A program made the position numbers and the translations under genes. 8,398 nucleotides of DNA from Actinomycetota bacterium (GTDB lineage Bacteria > Actinomycetota > Geothermincolia > Fen-727 > Anoxymicrobiaceae), in NCBI GenBank assembly GCA_018894655.1, contig JAHIPE010000189.1, positions 1-8,398 of the forward strand, read 5' to 3'. Shown here piece after piece: positions 1 to 5,685 of the stretch (position 1 is the stretch's first letter; the number at the start of each line of letters is the position of its first letter). The notes under the pieces were generated by a model, which saw nothing but the letters and a program-made list of their open reading frames with translations, was not told the DNA's origin and ran no database searches.

Positions 1-2
1 AG

Positions 3-344
3 GCCAAGGACATAGTCTCTGACCTCTGGGTTTCCGGGCTCGGCGTAATCAGCACCCAGGTCCTGCAGGAATTCTACAACGCCGTCACAAGGAAGGTTCC
101 GAAGCCACTCCCACTTCAAGAGGCAAGGAGGAAGGTCAGCGACTTCTCAAAGTGGGGAGTGGTGGTGATCGGGGTTGATGACGTCCTGGACGCGATCGAC
201 ATCCAGGCGAGACACGGCTTCTCCTTCTGGGACTCTCTAATAATATCCGCGGCGATAACTGCCGACGCGAGAGTCCTCATAACCGAAGACCTGACCGACG
301 GGCAAGAAGTCCGCGGAGTGCTTGTTTCAAATCCGCTGCTGTGA
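3..344 (+). CDS. PIN-domain ribonuclease (VapC-like), C-terminal part, 5' end outside window
   Basis: Reading from position 3 gives 113 uninterrupted residues ending in TGA at 342-344. The pattern fits a PIN domain, a metal-dependent RNase fold used by VapC toxins. Visible family marks are the conserved acidic residue in ISTQVLQEFYNAV (E23 of the visible part), the helix FSFWDSLIISAA with D77, and the terminal strand VLITEDLTDGQ with E95, D96 and D99. The first catalytic Asp, usually near residue 5 of the full protein in a strand like 'LDTNVLV', lies upstream of the window; about 20-30 residues are missing. VapC toxins are usually preceded by a small VapB-type antitoxin gene, which would also be outside, so toxin-antitoxin status cannot be judged. 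ATG at 159 is internal and not the real start. The gene abuts a repeat-rich non-coding patch on its 3' side. Confidence 0.85.
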   Translation, partial: AKDIVSDLWVSGLGVISTQVLQEFYNAVTRKVPKPLPLQEARRKVSDFSKWGVVVIGVDDVLDAIDIQARHGFSFWDSLIISAAITADARVLITEDLTDGQEVRGVLVSNPLL

Positions 345-423
345 GCAGTCTTGTCCACCCTCTCCGGCAGCGTTGGCTACTGTTCCGTCCCATAAATGCG
401 GTGAAGCACCGAGAGCGTCGATT

Positions 424-465
424 GAACCCTCCCTCGTAAACAAGCGGCGGTTACACAAAACCGCC
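424..465. repeat. Degenerate repeat copy A with internal hairpin
   Basis: Positions 424-463 match 570-609 at 34 of 40 bases; the shared core is CTCGTAAACAARCGGC followed by ACAAAACCG. In this copy GGCGGTT (446-452) and AACCGCC (459-465) form a perfect 7-bp inverted repeat around a 6-nt loop. The stem is not kept in the second copy, where a different short stem forms. I see no coding potential. It is probably a decayed intergenic repeat family member; whether it occurs elsewhere in the genome cannot be told here. Confidence 0.6.
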
Positions 466-485
466 AACCAGTGGGGTCACCTGTG

Positions 486-540
486 CCTTATAGCGGTGTT
501 GATAAGGCCAAGAGGTGGGGTAAGGCCTTATAGCGATGTC
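486..540. repeat. Two CCTTATAGCG words, one within an inverted repeat
   Basis: CCTTATAGCGGTGTT (486-500) and CCTTATAGCGATGTC (526-540) share 13 of 15 bases and lie 40 bp apart. The first begins a 6-bp inverted repeat, CCTTAT (486-491) with ATAAGG (502-507). The word AAGGCC occurs four times nearby (504-509, 522-527, 563-568, 618-623). A related word, CTTATAGCGACATC, occurs far away at 4074-4087. No function is assigned; this looks like degenerate REP-like or similar intergenic debris. Confidence 0.45.
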
Positions 541-553
541 AGAGAAGATGAGT

Positions 554-635
554 GGTGTCTGCAAGGCCTGACCCCTCTCTCGTAAACAAACGGCAGTCAG
601 ACAAAACCGGTGTCTGCAAGGCCTGAACCCTCCCT
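554..635. repeat. 55-bp-period tandem repeat, about 1.5 copies
   Basis: An exact 18-bp direct repeat, GGTGTCTGCAAGGCCTGA, is present at 554-571 and 609-626, giving a period of 55 bp. The part following it, ACCCCTCTCTCGTAAACAAA at 571-590, is the same module seen at 424-465, and the second unit breaks off after GAACCCTCCCT (625-635), right on the stop codon of the leftward gene ending at 634. The word AAGGCCTGACCCC recalls, from memory, short repeats scattered near REP-associated transposases in other GC-rich bacteria; I could not verify this. Confidence 0.65.
598..616 (-). terminator. Possible weak stem-loop downstream of the leftward operon
   Basis: On the minus strand CAGACA, a 7-nt loop and TGTCTG form a 6-bp stem starting 18 nt past the stop codon of the gene ending at 634. 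The downstream minus-strand sequence contains GTTTGTTTACG, which has some T residues but is not a proper T-tract. It sits inside the tandem repeat, so it may be repeat structure rather than a terminator. Confidence 0.25.
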
Positions 636-1002
636 ACGCCTTCTTGGATGCCTTCTTCGCCGGCTTCTTCGCGGCTTTCTTTGCTGGTTTCCTACCGGCT
701 TTTCCCGCGGGCTTCCCGGCGGCCGGCTTTGCTTCCTCCAGCACCATGGTCCGCTCGTGGAGCGCTTCCAGGTCTGCCCTGGTGATGACCCCCAGAGCGC
801 CCAGCGCGTTCGCTGCGACCGGGCGAAGGACCTGTGCCAGCGCGTCCAACGCGCCTCTGATGACCAGGGGCTTCTGCTCCTCGAGGATCTCGACGTCGAT
901 CTCGGCCTCGTTCTCGATGGACAGGTCCCCGGTGCCGTTTATGGTGCAATCGTTGAAGATTATTATGACCCGGGAGCGGTTGAGGCGGGTAAAGCGTCTC
1001 AT
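634..1002 (-). CDS. Small protein of unknown function with lysine/alanine histone-H1-like tail
   Basis: This is a 122-residue protein. I chose the ATG at 1000-1002 because an exact AGGAGG lies 6 nt upstream and the reading frame further upstream runs into the spacer behind the previous gene. Residues 1-90 form an unrecognised domain: a basic start (MRRFTRLNRSR), a strand-like VIIIFNDCTINGTG, an acidic stretch (ENEAEIDVEILEEQK) and a helix region to about residue 90. Residues 91-122 are low complexity, with 12 Lys and 11 Ala in 32, in AKKPAKKA-type repeats as found in histone H1 and in the tails of actinobacterial HupB. Such tails bind nucleic acid non-specifically; a DNA or RNA role is inference from the tail alone. 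It is the third gene of the leftward operon, 37 bp behind the DUF6941-like gene. No homologous family is recognised for the N-terminal part. Confidence 0.8.
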   Translation of the reverse strand: MRRFTRLNRSRVIIIFNDCTINGTGDLSIENEAEIDVEILEEQKPLVIRGALDALAQVLRPVAANALGALGVITRADLEALHERTMVLEEAKPAAGKPAGKAGRKPAKKAAKKPAKKASKKA

Positions 1003-1008
1003 TATATA

Positions 1009-1014
1009 CCTCCT
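1009..1014 (-). promoter_or_regulatory. Ribosome binding site AGGAGG deciding the start at 1002
   Basis: The minus strand reads AGGAGG, then TATATA, then ATG. This consensus site with 6-nt spacing selects the ATG at 1002 over the upstream in-frame start at 1089, which would lengthen the protein by 29 poorly conserved-looking residues. Confidence 0.75.
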
Positions 1015-1039
1015 ATCGTCGCCTGACAGTTGCTGACAC

Positions 1040-1447
1040 CTACTTGGGGCTGGTACGAAACGATACCGAATCGGCAGGCTCCGAGTCAATCTCGAGCTGC
1101 CACCGGTATCCCCTGTCAGGCTCCAGGGGCAGGCCGAAGAAGTTGAACACCGCGGAGAAATCGATCTCGGTCCCCTGGGGGACGCCCGGGGGCCTGCCCA
1201 CCTCGAAGTCGCCCACCTGTTCGACCGGCCGCGGCGGGTCCCCCAGTGAGATGGTGTTACCGCTCTCGTCCTGCAGGAATAGGCCCAGCCGGTGCCTCCT
1301 GTTGGTATCGCTCCACGGCACCAGTATCCGGAGGGCGACAGCCATGTTGCGGGGGCCGGGCGGGCACATGGTCCATCCCCCGCCCATGATGTAGAGCTTA
1401 CCCCCGAGCGCCTCGGCGTAGTCGCAGAGCATTATCGTCGTCTTCAT
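1040..1447 (-). CDS. DUF6941-like family protein
   Basis: This 135-residue protein begins MKTTIMLCDYAEALGGKLYI and continues MGGGWTMCPPGP, a signature I associate with the DUF6941 family: 'LCD-A----GKLYI-GGGW', then a strand pair containing 'VPW--TNRRHRL-L-L-DE-G'. Here that second part is RILVPWSDTNRRHRLGLFLQDESGNTI with proline-rich GDPPRPV after it, and a GVPQGTEIDFSAVFNF segment (about residues 87-102). The family's function is not known; the predicted fold is mostly beta. No signal peptide or membrane segment is seen, so it is probably cytoplasmic. I chose the ATG at 1447 because GGTGAG lies 6 nt upstream and the family begins at about this point; an in-frame TTG at 1471 is less likely. 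It lies 56 bp after the peptidase gene and 37 bp before the H1-tailed gene, consistent with one transcript. Confidence 0.82.
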   Translation of the reverse strand: MKTTIMLCDYAEALGGKLYIMGGGWTMCPPGPRNMAVALRILVPWSDTNRRHRLGLFLQDESGNTISLGDPPRPVEQVGDFEVGRPPGVPQGTEIDFSAVFNFFGLPLEPDRGYRWQLEIDSEPADSVSFRTSPK

Positions 1448-1503
1448 CGCCGGCTCACCGCCTTTCTGCAACTGTCGGGTCTAGCCCCTTAACCTTAACG
1501 TGT

Positions 1504-2880
1504 TCACGGGTACTCGGGGAAGTTCTCCAGCGCGGTGTCGAGCGCCTGTTGGTCGGGCGCCTGCACGCACAGTGTCCGGTCCCCCACGACCGCGCAGTAG
1601 AAGAGCTCGCCGTCAGCCTCGAGCACGAACCGCGTGGAGTCGCGCTCTACCTCCTTCAGCTCGTCCTCGAAGCGGTCTTCCAGCAGCTCGGCGTACCCGC
1701 CTGAGAACTCCTCAGCGTCCCCGGGGGTGTCCCAGGCGAACATGTTTATCAACACGTAGTCGTCCCCCGGCCCCTGGTAGTACTGGATGGAGTTGCCTCC
1801 CCAGCCCCCGGCCGCGTTCACCGAGGCGATGAGCCCGGAGTACTGCTCGAACCACACGTTGACGTCGAACTCGCCCATGCAGTCCTCGTTTATCATCTCC
1901 CAACCGTCTCCAAGCGAGCCGGCGATGTCGGAAAGTGGCACTTCCCGGGGGCCGTCGCCGCCATCGATGTACTTCTCGGGGTGCATTATCTGCTCGCTTG
2001 CGAGCGGGGGGTCCCGGAATGCGTCGTCGACGGCGGGCTTGCCGCCGCTTTTCTCCAGGGCCGTGACGAAAAGCATTCCTTCCTGGTAGGGGAACATCAG
2101 GCTCCTCTGGATGTAGGGCGGGGCGTCCTCCAGCTCCTCCGACGCCACCTCGGAGCCTGTCAGCTCCTCTTCCATCAGCTTGGCGATATCCACGTACTCC
2201 CGCGCGTACTTCAGCATCGTCGTCATGGCGTCGCCTTCCACCAGGGACAGCACCGCCAGGTCGTTGTCGCCGTTGTAGTCGTCGTTCTCCAGCGGGGGCT
2301 CCTCCAGGTTGAACTGCTGGTCCTGAAGCGCGTGGGTGATCTCGTGCGCCATGGTTACCTCGTCCATGACGCTCCCGGTGCTCTTGCCTTCCACGATGGT
2401 GACGCTCTTGGACTCGGTATCGTAGAACCCGGCAACCTGCTCGGTGTAGACATCGGTAAGGATTTCCTCAAGGTCCTCGTCCGGCTCGATGAGGCCCAGC
2501 GCTTGCAGTAGCTTGTCGTCGGCCTCCAGCTCCTCCTTCGACGACTCCTCGGCGATTGATTCCATGAGCTCGTAGCGCACCACCGACTCGGGGCACTCCC
2601 TGAACAGGGTCGGCTTCTCGAAGGACAGCTCCCGGATCTCGGACACCCGCTTGTCGATCGTGTCCAGCTTATCTGATTGGAGCTTCTCGCCGCAGGTGGC
2701 GGTGTCCACCTCCAGGTTGAAGTCCAGTAGTTCAGATGCGGTGAACGGCTTGAACGAAAGGTCGAACTCGACCGGCTTGTATACGCGCCCGGTGCCCAGC
2801 ACCAGGTGGAACACAAGGGCCATCTCGGCGACGGCCAGCAGTGACACTGCCAGCAGTATTATGAAGAGGCTCTTCTTCAC
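1504..2880 (-). CDS. Membrane-anchored putative zinc metallopeptidase with HEITH motif
   Basis: This is a 458-residue protein starting with GTG (2878-2880), with GGAGG 8 nt upstream. Residues 4-28 form a hydrophobic signal anchor or uncleaved signal peptide after KK, so the rest should be outside the membrane. The centre has MAHEITHALQDQQF, a HEXXH zinc-binding motif (H179, E180, H183), preceded by the strand SVTIVEG (159-165). A likely third ligand is E215 in SLVEGDAMT, 32 residues beyond H183, as in gluzincins. HALQDQ after the motif is typical of a family of uncharacterised peptidase-like proteins in Actinobacteria and Chloroflexi. The regions 105-145 and 230-260 are very acidic. The C-terminal 110 residues (GGWGGNSIQYYQGPGDDYVLINMFAWDT onward, given here only as a location) look like a separate beta-rich domain with possible disulfide cysteines. 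It is first in the leftward three-gene operon and divergent from the lipoprotein at 2971. Substrate is unknown, and proteolysis is inferred from the motif. Confidence 0.85.
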   Translation of the reverse strand: MKKSLFIILLAVSLLAVAEMALVFHLVLGTGRVYKPVEFDLSFKPFTASELLDFNLEVDTATCGEKLQSDKLDTIDKRVSEIRELSFEKPTLFRECPESVVRYELMESIAEESSKEELEADDKLLQALGLIEPDEDLEEILTDVYTEQVAGFYDTESKSVTIVEGKSTGSVMDEVTMAHEITHALQDQQFNLEEPPLENDDYNGDNDLAVLSLVEGDAMTTMLKYAREYVDIAKLMEEELTGSEVASEELEDAPPYIQRSLMFPYQEGMLFVTALEKSGGKPAVDDAFRDPPLASEQIMHPEKYIDGGDGPREVPLSDIAGSLGDGWEMINEDCMGEFDVNVWFEQYSGLIASVNAAGGWGGNSIQYYQGPGDDYVLINMFAWDTPGDAEEFSGGYAELLEDRFEDELKEVERDSTRFVLEADGELFYCAVVGDRTLCVQAPDQQALDTALENFPEYP

Positions 2881-2918
2881 CGGTTGAACCTCCGGCCGGG
2901 CACTTACCTGGATTAGAT

Positions 2919-2931
2919 TGTTATATAATAA
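2919..2931. promoter_or_regulatory. AT-rich promoter core between divergent genes, possibly bidirectional
   Basis: In a GC-rich 90-bp gap, TGTTATATAATAA stands out. On the plus strand TATAAT at 2924-2929 is a perfect -10 hexamer, placing a transcription start near 2936 and the ATG of the lipoprotein 35 nt later. On the minus strand TATTAT (2930-2925) could serve the peptidase operon, with a start near 2919 and a leader of roughly 38 nt. No good -35 box was found on either strand. Confidence 0.55.
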
Positions 2932-2970
2932 CCCAGCGGCGGCTGCATTCGGGGGAATGGTTGGCTGGAA

Positions 2971-3966
2971 ATGGGTGACATCCTGAATCGTGAGGACCCC
3001 GGGGCGTGCCGGGGCGCCCCCGCCGAACGATGGTGGTGGCGGGGCGCGACGCCCAAGCCGGCGGGGCGCGGGCTGCCGCTAGCGGGGTTGGCGGTGCTCG
3101 TGACGGTGGCGGCAGTCCTCGCCACGCTTGCCATGACAGGTTGCAGTTCAACCGCGGACAAGGTGAACGATTACCTGGGTGTGGCGGGTGGCGTGGTGGA
3201 TGGCATGGGGGCGAGCTTGAGCAGGTTCGATGCGCTGTGGACCGTGCCCCTCTCCGCTCAGGGCGGGATAAAAGTGACGCTCGTCGGGTTCCGCAAAGCG
3301 CTGGCCGACGGCCAGTCCGAGGTCGACAGCGTGGACGCACCCGAGCCGTGCCGCGAGCTCTCCGGGCTGCTCTGGCAGTGCCTGGACCGGGGCAGGGAAC
3401 TGGCCGACATGACAACACAGTTCGCGGATTACATCGATGACATGGCCCCCATCGCGCGGCAGATAGACGAGGTTACGGTCACCCTCCAGGGGCTCATGGA
3501 CAGGAAAGACATACCGTCCGGGTTCTTCGGGCTCTACGACAAGGTGAACGATGTCAACTCCTCGTTCGGGACCGTGCTTCCACCTTCCACCTTCCAGGAG
3601 GTGCACCATAGGTTCGGCGAGTTCGTGCGGTCCATGGTCAAGGATTTCAAGAAGGCGCACGACAGGCTGGGGGACTGGGGCCTCGAAGACGAGGAGGATG
3701 AGGGGGAACCATCGGGCTACGAGGAAGGCGATCCGGAGGAGGAGCCGGAGGAGGAGGATTACAAGAAGGAGACCCCGGAAAACCGCGCTATTGAGCCGAT
3801 CTTGAAGGGCATCCCGGGGGAGTGGGGCAGGCTGTGCGGGGAGGTTGCCGCGATGTTCGACGCGCTCCGGGAGTCCACCGGCTTGAAGCACAAGGAGGCG
3901 GTGGTGCGGGACCTCGTCGGGCAGGCCGAAGCCATGATGCAGGCTCTCGAGAAGGAGTATAAGTGA
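2971..3966 (+). CDS. Putative lipoprotein of unknown function with acidic low-complexity segment
   Basis: This is a 331-residue protein. A long basic N-region (1-34, with three consecutive Trp at 21-23) precedes a hydrophobic stretch (35-54) and LAMTGCSS, a near-lipobox with Cys at 58; position -3 is Met instead of the usual Leu/Val, so lipidation is likely but not certain. Residues 59-235 are mainly helical with heptad-like stretches (for example DDMAPIARQIDEVTVTLQGL), and 239-267 is a Glu/Asp/Pro-rich linker followed by a helical C-terminus (270-331). I recognise no family. The acid-rich linker may bind cations or act as a spacer. The ATG at 2971 has no strong Shine-Dalgarno directly in front (GGAA close by; GGGGGA 15 nt upstream), so the start could be revised; the long N-region would shorten if translation began later. 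It shares a gap with the putative peptidase operon, hinting at a common envelope role. Confidence 0.75.
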   Translation: MGDILNREDPGACRGAPAERWWWRGATPKPAGRGLPLAGLAVLVTVAAVLATLAMTGCSSTADKVNDYLGVAGGVVDGMGASLSRFDALWTVPLSAQGGIKVTLVGFRKALADGQSEVDSVDAPEPCRELSGLLWQCLDRGRELADMTTQFADYIDDMAPIARQIDEVTVTLQGLMDRKDIPSGFFGLYDKVNDVNSSFGTVLPPSTFQEVHHRFGEFVRSMVKDFKKAHDRLGDWGLEDEEDEGEPSGYEEGDPEEEPEEEDYKKETPENRAIEPILKGIPGEWGRLCGEVAAMFDALRESTGLKHKEAVVRDLVGQAEAMMQALEKEYK

Positions 3967-4030
3967 TGCCGGGTACCAGGACCTGACCGGAGGCAACACC
4001 AGTCACGTGGTTTCCCCGGAGGTGAGGGAG

Positions 4031-4096
4031 TTGACCGTACTCGAGGATGTGGCCCGGTGGGTTTCGGGGCTGTCTTATAGCGACATCCCCCGCTGA
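4031..4096 (+). pseudogene. N-terminal stub resembling an MmgE/PrpD-family gene
   Basis: A TTG at 4031, preceded by GGAGGTGA (4018-4025), opens 21 codons ending in TGA at 4094-4096. The peptide contains VARWVSGLSYSDIP, which fits the N-terminus of MmgE/PrpD (2-methylcitrate dehydratase-like) proteins, where a helix 'A-WV--L-Y-DIP' is followed by 'VV--AK---LD--G'. Nothing resembling the rest follows in any forward frame; the next 40 bases lead into the opposite-strand gene's end. The stub therefore looks like the surviving start, with its own ribosome site, of a gene otherwise deleted. The short length means chance similarity is possible. The word CTTATAGCGACATC in it also resembles words at 486-540. 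Confidence 0.4.
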
Positions 4097-4118
4097 GGCC
4101 CACGCCCTCTCCAGCGAG

Positions 4119-4135
4119 GACCGGCTCCACCGGTC
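4119..4135 (-). terminator. Hairpin just past the radical SAM gene, possible weak terminator
   Basis: GACCGG (4119-4124), a 5-nt loop and CCGGTC (4130-4135) form a GC-rich 6-bp stem 6 nt beyond the stop codon of the leftward radical SAM gene. There is no T-tract on either strand, so factor-independent termination is doubtful. Confidence 0.3.
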
Positions 4136-4141
4136 ATCCGG

Positions 4142-5467
4142 CTAGTCGTCCCGGGAGCAGTAAGTACTCCACTCGGGGTCCGCCATCTTCCGGTACGACT
4201 TGGAGTAGCGGTCGATGTCGCCGGCTAAATCTTCTATGACCGCCTCCGCCCCGTCGTGGGTGGGACGGGCGCCGCAGACGGTTACCACATCCCTCAGTAT
4301 CTCGGGCACATCTATAATCATGCACGGCCTGAACAGGTTATCGTCATACGGCTGGCGTTTCCTTATCTCGGTGAAGAACGGCGACTGAAGGATGTCCCTC
4401 AGCGGCTTGTCCTTGATGTTGTCCACCGCGAAGTGGGCGAAGACGCACGGCTCGACTTCACCGTCGGAGTTGATGTGCAGGTATCTCCTGCCACCCGCCA
4501 TGCAGCCGCCTACCATCGGGCCGTCGTTCCAGAAGTCGGCGAGCAGGATGTCATGCCGGGCGCGCCTCTTGACGAGTTCCTGGCGGCGGAAGACCCTCTG
4601 TTCGGCGGTGGGCATGAGTTCGACCCCGGGCTCCTTGCCCACCGGGACGTAGTGGAAGTACCAGCCGATAAGGCAACCCTTAGCGCGGTAGAAGTCGACG
4701 AACTCCTCGCTGACGATCAGCTCGTTGTTTTCCCGGGTCGCGGTGGCGCTGAAGCCGAACACGACCCCTTCCTCCCGCAGGTTGTCCATGGCGCTAAGGA
4801 CCTTCTCGTAGGTGCCCTTCCCCCGCCGGGCGTCGGTCTCCTCCTCGAAGCCCTCCACGCTGATGCACGGGTAGGCGTTCCCCATCCCGGCGAGGCGGCG
4901 TGCGACGTCCCGGTCGATAAGGGTGCCGTTGGTGTATACCTGGAACAGGATGGAGGGGTGCCTCTCCATTATTCTCAGGAGGTCGTCTCCCAGCACGAAC
5001 GGTTCGCCCCCGGAGATGGTAATGAAGTAGACGCCCATCTCCTCCACCTCGAACAGGAGCCGCTCCAGGGTTCCTATGCCCAGGTCGTTCTTATTGGCGT
5101 ACTTGCCCGCGTAGCAACCGTAGCAGTTCAGGTTGCAGCGCATGGTGGGGCTTATGACCATCAGGACCGGCGGGTCGAACCCCATCTCCTCCTTGAAGCG
5201 ACTTCGCTTCATATCTCCCTTGACCAGGGCGTTGGCGATGAAATCGGGGACGGAACTCTGGACCGCTGGCGACATCCGGTCCAGGTGCCGCTTGGCGAGC
5301 AGCAGGATCGTGGTCAGAAACTCGCGGCCCTCCGGGTACGGCATTTCGCGAAGGCACCACTGCCCGAACGCTGTCAGGAAACTGTCGGGCATGAACTTCA
5401 TCCCGGTGAGCCCCCCGGAGACAGCGGCCATCGCCGCCCGGTTCTTCCACGATGCGTAGAGGCTCAT
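4142..5467 (-). CDS. Radical SAM protein with Twitch/SPASM-like C-terminus
   Basis: This is a 441-residue protein starting with ATG, with GGAG 8 nt upstream. A helical N-terminal extension (1-100) leads to the radical SAM core: CNLNCYGC with C111, C115 and C118 holds the SAM-binding 4Fe-4S cluster, SGGEP (152-156) is the SAM-binding strand motif, and VYTNGTL (177-183) and ISVEGFEEETDARRG follow. Past the core, C322-x13-G336-x4-C341 matches the CX9-15GX4C start of SPASM/Twitch domains, with further cysteines C382 (FRPCMIIDVPEILR), C398 and C437. The later CX2CX5CX3C part of a full SPASM domain is missing, so one auxiliary cluster is more likely than two. The enzyme would cleave SAM to a 5'-deoxyadenosyl radical; its substrate is unknown. 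No peptide precursor-like small gene lies next to it. It is divergent from the cysteine-rich Fe-S protein at 5686, 218 bp away, which may be its electron donor or partner (inference). Confidence 0.92.
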   Translation of the reverse strand: MSLYASWKNRAAMAAVSGGLTGMKFMPDSFLTAFGQWCLREMPYPEGREFLTTILLLAKRHLDRMSPAVQSSVPDFIANALVKGDMKRSRFKEEMGFDPPVLMVISPTMRCNLNCYGCYAGKYANKNDLGIGTLERLLFEVEEMGVYFITISGGEPFVLGDDLLRIMERHPSILFQVYTNGTLIDRDVARRLAGMGNAYPCISVEGFEEETDARRGKGTYEKVLSAMDNLREEGVVFGFSATATRENNELIVSEEFVDFYRAKGCLIGWYFHYVPVGKEPGVELMPTAEQRVFRRQELVKRRARHDILLADFWNDGPMVGGCMAGGRRYLHINSDGEVEPCVFAHFAVDNIKDKPLRDILQSPFFTEIRKRQPYDDNLFRPCMIIDVPEILRDVVTVCGARPTHDGAEAVIEDLAGDIDRYSKSYRKMADPEWSTYCSRDD

Positions 5468-5503
5468 GATTTAACTCCGTATGTCTAAGAAACAGTGCGG
5501 ATA

Positions 5504-5533
5504 ATGCTACACGCTATTGCCTTTCTATCGCAA
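5504..5533 (-). promoter_or_regulatory. Candidate promoter for the radical SAM gene
   Basis: On the minus strand TTGCGA (5533-5528) and TAGCAT (5509-5504) are separated by 18 bp, resembling -35 and -10 hexamers, with an adjoining ATTATC just past the -10. The transcription start would be near 5497, about 30 nt before the ATG. The match is moderate. Confidence 0.35.
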
Positions 5534-5673
5534 CCAGTAGGGGCAAAGGGGACACCGGGGCCGGGTTACCGGCGCTACCACGCGGATGAAGTGGTACCAG
5601 GTGGTGGGAAAGCGGCGGGCAGCCGCGGCGGGGACTGTAGAATAAGAAGGCGGATGATCGGATACCGGGATGA
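5534..5673. other. Divergent intergenic stretch with small hairpin, otherwise featureless
   Basis: This forms most of the gap between the radical SAM and Fe-S genes. GCCGG (5560-5564) and CCGGC (5569-5573) form a 5-bp stem, and GTGGTACC lies at 5591-5598. TAGAAT (5638-5643), just after TG, is a weak -10 candidate for the rightward gene. I see no gene and no riboswitch. Confidence 0.3.
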
Positions 5674-5674
5674 T

Positions 5675-5680
5675 GGAGGA
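5675..5680 (+). promoter_or_regulatory. Ribosome binding site GGAGGA deciding a TTG start
   Basis: GGAGGA lies 5 nt before the TTG at 5686-5688. The GTG at 5681 is in another frame, and the next in-frame ATG (the Met of FKQM) is 32 codons downstream, so TTG is the supported start for the Fe-S protein. Confidence 0.65.
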
Positions 5681-5685
5681 GTGCC

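Noticed and set aside
322..585. Plus-strand open frame of 87 codons over the repeat patch
   Set aside because: It crosses the repeats and the PIN gene's end, has no ribosome site and shows no family pattern apart from a short PYSDV string.
424..635. Possible CRISPR array
   Set aside because: Only about two and a half irregular units, with one unit far from the rest and no conserved repeat with unique spacers of equal size; no cas gene is nearby.
3148..3999. Minus-strand open frame of 283 codons opposite the lipoprotein
   Set aside because: The composition is antisense-like (Leu/Arg/His/Pro-rich) with no ribosome site; the plus frame has a signal sequence, near-lipobox and promoter.
4256..5488. 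Plus-strand open frame of 410 codons opposite the radical SAM gene
   Set aside because: It is the antisense of a clearly recognised enzyme, with no family motif and no plausible ribosome site.
5585..5605. GTGGTACC in the divergent gap, recalling the T-box antiterminator core
   Set aside because: The surrounding bases do not match the longer T-box consensus ending in CCGCG, there is no terminator, and the downstream gene is not an aminoacyl-tRNA synthetase or amino-acid gene.
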